From Chloroflexota bacterium (GTDB taxonomy: Bacteria; Chloroflexota; Anaerolineae; Promineifilales; Promineifilaceae): DNA of 11,858 nt. A program made the position numbers and the translations under genes. The stretch spans positions 1 to 11,858 of the forward strand of contig JAHEEY010000102.1 in NCBI GenBank assembly GCA_024640485.1, read 5' to 3'. Below the pieces are notes generated by a model. The model had not been told where the DNA came from. It ran no database searches and saw nothing but the letters and a program-made list of their open reading frames with translations. Below are positions 7,401 through 11,858 of the stretch, in pieces. Every line of letters starts with the position of its first letter. The first letter of the stretch is position 1.

Positions 7401-7832
7401 AGCAAGGGGTTTGTCAGTTTTGACACCAGCTCACTGCGGAGTGACGCGGCGATTCAAACGATTCAACTGCGGCTGAAGCGGCAGGGCATCAGTGGCAGCG
7501 CTTACGCATTGGGCCAAATACATGTCGATATCGCCGGCAGAGATGGTTTCAGCAGCAACGCGTCGCTGGAAGCAGTCGATTTCGCTGCAAGGGCCGGCAC
7601 CGTCAACGCGGCAACTTTGAGCAAAGCAAACGAAGACGATAGTTGGGCCGAAGGGTATCTGAATCTGCAGCTGACTGATGCTTCCGACTTCGGCAGCAGA
7701 ACACAACTTCGTCTCTATTTCACTTTACCGAACAACGGGGACGGGGTGGAAGACGGGATCGCTTTTTATTCCGGGAACCACCCCAATGAATCATACCGGC
7801 CGCAGCTGGTGATAACTTATCAGACACCTTAG
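4494..7832 (+). CDS. Transmembrane Ser/Thr kinase-like protein with FHA, Ig-like, TSP3 and DNRLRE-like domains (possible pseudokinase)
   Basis: A 1112-residue mosaic protein. Residues about 15-290 are a Hanks-type kinase domain: glycine loop GQGRIGTVY (22-30), VAVK with Lys44, HRD at 142-144, DFG at 172-174 and SPEQ. The catalytic loop reads HRDIRPNI, so the usual Lys is Arg146 and the usual metal-binding Asn position is Ile149. Residues about 340-420 are an FHA domain (R348, TRRH to H365, STNG with N384). Residues about 429-760 hold two Ig-like (NEW3-like) domains, the second split by an Arg-rich insertion of roughly 100 residues. A single membrane helix is at 762-783. Outside the membrane would be TSP3-type calcium-binding repeats (798-888), a Pro/Thr linker, and a DNRLRE/CBM96-like beta domain (about 930-1112, ending RPQLVITY). 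The gene follows the FHA-tail gene by 21 bases, which suggests joint expression. It probably senses an outside cue and recruits or regulates the injection apparatus; whether it still phosphorylates is uncertain. Confidence 0.88.
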   Translation: MSMSNLIGQQLAHHYQIQAMLGQGRIGTVYQAIDIDTHKPVAVKVISLQLAQQTDFRRRFLEEIQAIPRLEHPSIITIHEAGVDTERDILYMTMDYVTDRSLTAYLQQLQWRGELIDPVEAFQVIAQVAEGLHYAHQKGVFHRDIRPNIILFKLEEDSIVVGGVHRRAMIGDFGLVTLLEAEAEPFEGSLPYYSPEQCLRRQVDGRSDLYGLGVVLYQLVTNQLPFEINSLEDAVQQHVNQAPLPPRQIRPELPLAVEKIILRAMAKRPEERFQTGAEMAKALRETAAEMVVSPTTAAPVEISAIDTVYLSPENIAISTREWSSVEDRVSITQDVPRSLNRRIISIGRSESNDIALPSTSVTRRHAQLERTATGWQIRDLGSTNGTLLDGTALLPNIPTEWASHQTVGIGPYFLQLHPGQGFNAPARPFELFVVPSEVDILTGKQADIQVIISNQSETADNYNLAVERLPADWVSLSQSSLHLAPGQRAAVNLTIKPSLNGSTIPGKTQFLMAATSEARDHERVAITGTVNVLSADDEFEFSVFPAKVKGKGTCQLQIRNIGIKDSSYTILGSDPDNAVRFGEWRQPEQAAATPGKPGQPSAGGKTPIVPRSSFLRRLPIFRQMSYAPQRLMSRVVNVPRQAMNRILPGLGSLVSTGSISRQFGKSAGPKKGTPAAAQPRYQKPVGAREVIYPDDLRTQVKVAAGQLKTVAITVAPRKRTLFSRHEQTHSFEFSVFTDTGKRQAQEGELTVKPRLQTRFSGTAIAAMVLIFALAASVIYATSINKPAAALLFGSQDLDQDGLANLSEIYAYRTDPNNPDTDRDGLTDGDEVELGLDPHKMDTDDDSLSDIMEQELNTNPLVYDTDGDSLSDGLEVRTLHTDPLIANSDPIIIRATATNTPPPDLSPQATPETAPEVEATSAPPPPSSQTILTSLAADDGTVILENGVGAAVISNEPFIQIGDSENSERQSKGFVSFDTSSLRSDAAIQTIQLRLKRQGISGSAYALGQIHVDIAGRDGFSSNASLEAVDFAARAGTVNAATLSKANEDDSWAEGYLNLQLTDASDFGSRTQLRLYFTLPNNGDGVEDGIAFYSGNHPNESYRPQLVITYQTP
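6885..7157 (+). repeat. Four TSP3-type calcium-binding repeats in the first kinase
   Basis: About four units of roughly 22 residues (798-888) lie just after the membrane helix, starting DQDGL, DTDRDGL, DTDDDSL and DTDGDSL. The D-x-D-x-D/S pattern is that of bacterial thrombospondin type 3 repeats, which wrap calcium ions. They would form a stiff spacer between the membrane and the terminal beta domain. The third unit is slightly degenerate (NTNP in place of a TDP). Confidence 0.8.
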
Positions 7833-7911
7833 TGACCCGACTAGAAGCAACTTGTGACTGGCGCCGGATAATCAACCCGAATAAGAGCCTGTGACAGACG
7901 TTAGGCAGCAT

Positions 7912-10900
7912 ATGAACAATCTCATTGGAAAACGAATCGAGCATTATCAGATAGAAGCCCTTTTAGGCGAGGGCGGCATGGGGTCGGTGTACCGCGCATT
8001 GGATCTGAAAGAGGGACGGCTGGTAGCCCTCAAGATCATGCATACGCATCTGTCAAACAAGCCCCAGTTCCAGCGGCGATTCAGCCAGGAAGCGCAGGCG
8101 ACCGTCCGTTTCAACAGCCCGTCGATCATCAAGACCTACGATTCGGCCACCTTTGAAAACACACCTTACGTCATCATGGAGTATGTGCCTGGCGGCAGTC
8201 TGACCGCTTACCTGAAACAGCTCCAATGGGCTGGGCGGCACATCACCCTGGAAGAAGTGGTCGGCCTGGGGGCCCAAATCGCGGAAGGGTTAGCCTACGC
8301 TCACCAACGGGGTGTCATCCACCGGGATATCAAGCCTGACAACATTTTGCTGCGCGAAGTAAACGGCTCCGGACAGCACGCGGTGATCACCGACTTTGGG
8401 CTGGCGATCTTGCTCAAAGGGCGCGAAGATGTCAGCACCAACCCCTTCATGGGATCACTGCCTTACATGTCGCCGGAGCAATGCTCCAACCAATCCCTGG
8501 ACGGCCGCTCCGATATTTACTCGCTGGGCATTATGATGTACCAGCTGGCCACCGGGCAGCTGCCCTTCAAGATCGAATCGCCCGCCGATGTGGTCAAACA
8601 TCTGCAGGAATCGCCGCTGCCGCCGCGGCTTTTGAACCCCGATCTGCCGGCGCAGCTGGAAGATGTCATTTTGAAAATGCTGGCCAAGAAGCCCAGCGAA
8701 CGGTACCAGACAGGGGCGGAGCTGGCACTAGCCCTCCGTCAAGTTGACCTGACGGCAGCCGCGGCAAATACGATCATGCCGGGTGTGGGGCAGCAGATTA
8801 TCACCAAATGGGTAGAAGATCGCTGGGTCGCCAAAGTCGACGTGCGCAACCGCATCGATGCCCGCAAGACCTGGACTGGCGAAGGGAACTACCGGCTGCT
8901 GATCGCCCACCAATGGGAAGAAGGGCGGCTGGAAAGCGTCACCAAAGATCAGGTAACCATCGGCCGCCTGCCGGGCAACGACATCGTCCTGGACGACCAC
9001 AGTGTCTCCGGGCAGCATGTGCGCATGGCGCTGAGTGACAGCGGGTGGCAGGTAGAGGATTTGGGCACCACCAACGGCACCCATCTGGACCAAATCGCGA
9101 TGGAGTTCGGCAAGCCGCTAGTTTGGGGCAAAGAGCAGACATTGCATATCGGCCCCTACTCCATGCAGTGGCAGGAATTTCAGGAAGCCCATCGCGGCGC
9201 CATCAGCAGCCTGCCCCCCGGCAGAAAAACGGCAGCGGCTGCGTCCGCCGCCGGTATCGCTGCCGCCGCGGCAGTGATGGGAACCGCCGCCTCAGCCGCG
9301 GCCGCTGGCACGCCAGCGCCTCAACTGGACCAACCGCTGCCGCCGCCCGAATTTTCCGGCGAAGGGAATTTAGGGTTGTCAATCCAACCCCCCGATCTTC
9401 GCGTGGAACCGGGCAAAGAGGCCACCATTCAAGTTACCGTAGCCAACCAGGGGGTCACCGTTGAGGATGTGGTGATCCGGTTGGAAGAAAACGGGATGCC
9501 GATCAGCTGGATCACCCTGCCGCAGCACGCGCTCAAGCTGATGCCAGATGAATCGCAAACGGTAGCCATGGCAGTCAGCCCGCCTCAAGACAGCAACATT
9601 ACCGCCGGCAGTCATCGCTATCATCTGATAGCGACCACCACTAGAGGTGAGTCTGAATCGATCCAGGGCAGAATCGACGTCGCCCCCTGGGAAAATTTCT
9701 CGCTCGATATGCACCCCTCCAACCTGCAGGAACAGATTACCTGCCGGGTGAATATCAAGAACGAAAGCAACTTCGAGAACACCTTCCATGTGGTAGGTAT
9801 TGATGACAGCGACGCCTTGGAGTTTGAATTCGGGACGCCGCAGAACGGCATCCTGGTTGACCAGATCGAGGTGGCTGCCGACGGTGAGCAAGCACGCCAA
9901 GGGCAGACAGTGCGAATCAAGGCGGGCAGCGAAAGCAAAGTCAGCTACACGGTCGGCCCCAAGAAACGGCCCTGGTTCCGCGCCCCCACCACCCCCTTCT
10001 TCTTCAATATTCGGGTGCGCACCGAACTCAGTGAATGGCAGGAACTCAGCGGACAGTTGGAAGTCCGGCCCAGGATCTCCCGCCGGGTCCTGATATTTTT
10101 CATCGTTCTGCTGGCCATTCTAGGGCTGTTGGCTTTCTACTCCTACAAACAGATTAAGGCAGACAGTGATGCCAAACTGCAGGAGGCCCAATCGACGGCA
10201 CAGGCGATCCAGGCAACCGCCGATGCGATCCGGCAGACTGCCGAAGCGGCCCAATCAGCAGCGGAAGGGGCCAGCAGTGAGGCCAGCGCCGCTCAGGCCA
10301 CCGCCGACGCCGTCCGCGCCAGCCAGGGCGAAGAAGCGGCAGCCGAATTTCAAGCCACGGCCGACGCGCTGCAGGCCACCGCTGAAGCAGCCGCGGCTGA
10401 AGCAGCCGCCGCAGAGGCTGCCGCCGCGGGTGCCGAGGGTGCCCTGGCTGACGCCCAGGCAGCGGCCGCCGATGCCGCCGCCGGCGCCAATGCCACCCCG
10501 GTGCCGCCACCGGCTGACATCACCATGGACAAGAGCAGCATCACCGAGAACAACAGTGTCGGCGCGGTCATCGGCAACTTCATCGTCGTTCCCGGCAGCG
10601 CCATGGCCCCCGGTTCCGGCATCGCCATCGCCGCGGCGCCCGCTCCTTTGCCGGCAGCGTCCAAGACACCGAAACCAGCCAGCGGTATAAACTTCAAGCC
10701 TGGTCTGCAGACCGGGGCTAAGGTCACATTGGCGCTGGTATCGGGCAGCGGCGACGATGATAACGGCGCATTTTATATTGACGGATTGTCATTAAAAGCG
10801 GCGGAGCGGTTCGACTTCGAAACCCAGAAAAGCTACAGCGTCCGGGTTAGCGCCGATAACGGCTTTGGAGGCACCTTAGAGAAAGGGTTCACTATTGCCG

Positions 10901-11858
10901 TAGACGATGTCAGCGACACCCCGGCATTTTCGGTGGCTGACGCCAGCGTTGACGAAAATGACGGCAGCGTCACCATTGTTGTCACCATGAGCAACGACAG
11001 CAACTCAGACGCCTCGGTCGATTACACCACCGAGGACGACACGGCTGAAGCAGGGGTCAACTACCGCACCGAAGCGGGGACCCTCACTTGGAAAGCTGGC
11101 GAGACCGGCGCCAAAGAATTCGACGTCACTATCATCGACAACAAGGCCGATGATCCCGATTCCACATTTAAAATCAAGCTGTCCGATCCGGTCATCGGGG
11201 TGATCAGCGACGCCACCGCCATCGTCAGCATTTCGGACGACGACAGCCCGCCCACTCTGAGAATCAGCAATGCTGTCGGCGACGAGGATGACGGCACGGT
11301 CAATGTGATCGTGGCCATGTCGGGCGAAAGCACCGAGGATGTGACTGTCAACTACAGCACCAGCGACGGCACCGCCCGGGCAGGCACCGACTACACCGCG
11401 GTCACCAACGGAAAACTGACCTGGGCCGCCGGGCAAACAGGAGATATGAACATCCCGATCGTCATGACCAGCGACGATCTGTACGAGCTGGACGAGACAC
11501 TAAACGTGAGCCTTTCCAGCCCGGTCAATGCTACCTTCGACAATAGTTCCGCCATTGTCACCATCACCAATGATGATCCAAAGCCATCCCTGGTGGTGGC
11601 CGATGTGGAAATAACAGAAGGGGCCGGAGACGCCAAAGTAACGGTCACTATGGCCGGAAAGAGCAGCCTGGATGTTACCGTGAACTACGCCACCACCGAC
11701 GGCACCGCTAGAGAAATTGACGGCGATTACAAGGCGGCGTCAGGCACCTTAACCTGGAAAGCGGGCGAGACCGGCCCGCTCACATTCCTGGTGACTGTGC
11801 TCACCGACGGCGTTAATGAACCCAGCGGCAAGGAGACGATCAATGTCACCTTGAGCGC
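7912..11858 (+). CDS. Transmembrane Ser/Thr protein kinase with FHA, Ig-like, Ala-rich stalk, cadherin-like and Calx-beta domains (3' partial)
   Basis: An open frame from ATG 7912 to the window end, at least 1315 residues with no stop. Residues about 12-280 are a canonical active-type Hanks kinase: GEGGMGSVY (19-27), Lys41, HRDIKPDN (137-144), DFG (161-163), SPEQ. The activation loop carries Ser and Thr (DVSTNPF). An FHA domain follows at about 348-425 (R352, H369, TTNG with N388). After an Ala-rich stretch (about 440-470), two Ig-like domains span about 488-720. RISRR precedes a membrane helix at 726-745, giving N-terminus-inside topology. Outside are an Ala-rich helical stalk (746-859), a cadherin-like domain (about 869-1003) and Calx-beta repeats from 1004 onward. 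The N-terminal half is a paralogue of the upstream kinase (shared SLTAYL.QLQW, GSLPY.SPEQC, DGRSD, PLPPR); the outer halves are unrelated. The ribosome binding site is weak (AGG at 7903-7905). It is the best candidate to phosphorylate ligands for the three FHA domains encoded here. Confidence 0.9.
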   Translation, partial: MNNLIGKRIEHYQIEALLGEGGMGSVYRALDLKEGRLVALKIMHTHLSNKPQFQRRFSQEAQATVRFNSPSIIKTYDSATFENTPYVIMEYVPGGSLTAYLKQLQWAGRHITLEEVVGLGAQIAEGLAYAHQRGVIHRDIKPDNILLREVNGSGQHAVITDFGLAILLKGREDVSTNPFMGSLPYMSPEQCSNQSLDGRSDIYSLGIMMYQLATGQLPFKIESPADVVKHLQESPLPPRLLNPDLPAQLEDVILKMLAKKPSERYQTGAELALALRQVDLTAAAANTIMPGVGQQIITKWVEDRWVAKVDVRNRIDARKTWTGEGNYRLLIAHQWEEGRLESVTKDQVTIGRLPGNDIVLDDHSVSGQHVRMALSDSGWQVEDLGTTNGTHLDQIAMEFGKPLVWGKEQTLHIGPYSMQWQEFQEAHRGAISSLPPGRKTAAAASAAGIAAAAAVMGTAASAAAAGTPAPQLDQPLPPPEFSGEGNLGLSIQPPDLRVEPGKEATIQVTVANQGVTVEDVVIRLEENGMPISWITLPQHALKLMPDESQTVAMAVSPPQDSNITAGSHRYHLIATTTRGESESIQGRIDVAPWENFSLDMHPSNLQEQITCRVNIKNESNFENTFHVVGIDDSDALEFEFGTPQNGILVDQIEVAADGEQARQGQTVRIKAGSESKVSYTVGPKKRPWFRAPTTPFFFNIRVRTELSEWQELSGQLEVRPRISRRVLIFFIVLLAILGLLAFYSYKQIKADSDAKLQEAQSTAQAIQATADAIRQTAEAAQSAAEGASSEASAAQATADAVRASQGEEAAAEFQATADALQATAEAAAAEAAAAEAAAAGAEGALADAQAAAADAAAGANATPVPPPADITMDKSSITENNSVGAVIGNFIVVPGSAMAPGSGIAIAAAPAPLPAASKTPKPASGINFKPGLQTGAKVTLALVSGSGDDDNGAFYIDGLSLKAAERFDFETQKSYSVRVSADNGFGGTLEKGFTIAVDDVSDTPAFSVADASVDENDGSVTIVVTMSNDSNSDASVDYTTEDDTAEAGVNYRTEAGTLTWKAGETGAKEFDVTIIDNKADDPDSTFKIKLSDPVIGVISDATAIVSISDDDSPPTLRISNAVGDEDDGTVNVIVAMSGESTEDVTVNYSTSDGTARAGTDYTAVTNGKLTWAAGQTGDMNIPIVMTSDDLYELDETLNVSLSSPVNATFDNSSAIVTITNDDPKPSLVVADVEITEGAGDAKVTVTMAGKSSLDVTVNYATTDGTAREIDGDYKAASGTLTWKAGETGPLTFLVTVLTDGVNEPSGKETINVTLS
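10147..10488 (+). repeat. Ala-rich imperfect helical repeat (stalk) in the second kinase
   Basis: Residues 746-859 are imperfect repeats of types such as QATADAIRQTAEAA, QATADAVRA and QATADALQATAEAA, ending in nearly pure Ala/Glu. The alternation of Ala with polar residues and the lack of Pro or aromatic residues indicate a long helix or coiled coil immediately outside the membrane. It may act as a rigid stalk or dimerisation rod. Similar Thr/Ala/Gln stalks are frequent in Chloroflexota surface proteins. The DNA is correspondingly GC-rich and low in complexity. Confidence 0.75.
10921..11858 (+). repeat. Calx-beta repeats in the second kinase (two complete, third cut by window end)
   Basis: Three tandem units cover 10921-11244, 11245-11577 and 11578-11858. 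Each has the Calx-beta plan: an acidic DEN/DED/EGA turn near the start, a V-Y-T/S-T-x-D-x-T-A strand, a G-x-L-T-W-x-A-G-x-T-G turn, and a closing SDDD or TNDD linker. The turn motif is encoded at 11077-11109, 11410-11442 and 11743-11775. Calx-beta domains bind calcium and occur in adhesins and exchangers, and here they form the far end of the outer region. More units probably follow beyond the window. Confidence 0.88.

Noticed and set aside
10166..10690. 174-codon plus-strand frame rich in Pro and Arg
   Set aside because: It is a frame-shifted reading of the Ala-rich stalk and cadherin-like region of the second kinase, whose frame stays open through here with recognisable domains on both sides.
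10921..11858. CRISPR or other non-coding DNA repeat array
   Set aside because: The periodicity is about 324-333 bases, in frame, and explained by protein Calx-beta domains. There are no short identical repeats with unique spacers.

Overview
The window carries one co-directional block of genes, all on the + strand. It reads as the baseplate end of a contractile injection system (phage-tail-like or extracellular-CIS type) followed by two very large transmembrane Ser/Thr protein kinases. The likely host is a Chloroflexota bacterium (Anaerolineae or Caldilineae type). This is an inference from moderately high GC, Thr/Pro/Ala-rich linkers of the 'ATATNTP' style, alternating Ala/Thr stalk repeats, and giant kinases with mosaic outer domains. 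No rRNA or other marker gene is present to confirm it.

Layout. 1-225 is the C-terminal end of a VgrG/gpV-like spike protein. 238-540 is a PAAR spike tip. 626-805 is a truncated extra copy of the gp25-like baseplate gene. 851-1246 is the intact gp25-like gene. 1279-3297 is a baseplate J-like (TIGR02243-type) wedge protein. 3444-4472 is a tail protein I-like (TIGR02242-type) baseplate protein with an FHA phosphopeptide-binding domain fused to its N terminus. 4494-7832 is a kinase-FHA-Ig-like-TM protein with a TSP3/DNRLRE-like outer part. 7912-11858, running off the window, is a paralogous kinase-FHA-Ig-like-TM protein with an Ala-rich stalk, a cadherin-like domain and Calx-beta repeats. No stretch over 300 bases lacks a gene. 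The largest gap (3298-3443) holds only a GC-rich hairpin. Sheath, tube, tape-measure and ATPase genes are not in the window and presumably lie upstream or elsewhere.

How it may work. The spike, PAAR, gp25, J and I-like proteins would form the baseplate and puncturing tip. FHA domains bind phosphothreonine peptides, so the FHA-bearing baseplate subunit could dock on the phosphorylated cytoplasmic part of the adjacent kinases, tethering the particle to the membrane or licensing it to fire. The outer parts of both kinases use calcium-binding or adhesion-type folds, so contact or calcium sensing is a reasonable guess. The logic resembles the PpkA/Fha threonine phosphorylation pathway of type VI secretion, built on a non-T6SS baseplate. 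The first kinase has lost the canonical catalytic-loop Asn and may be a pseudokinase partner of the second, which is fully canonical.
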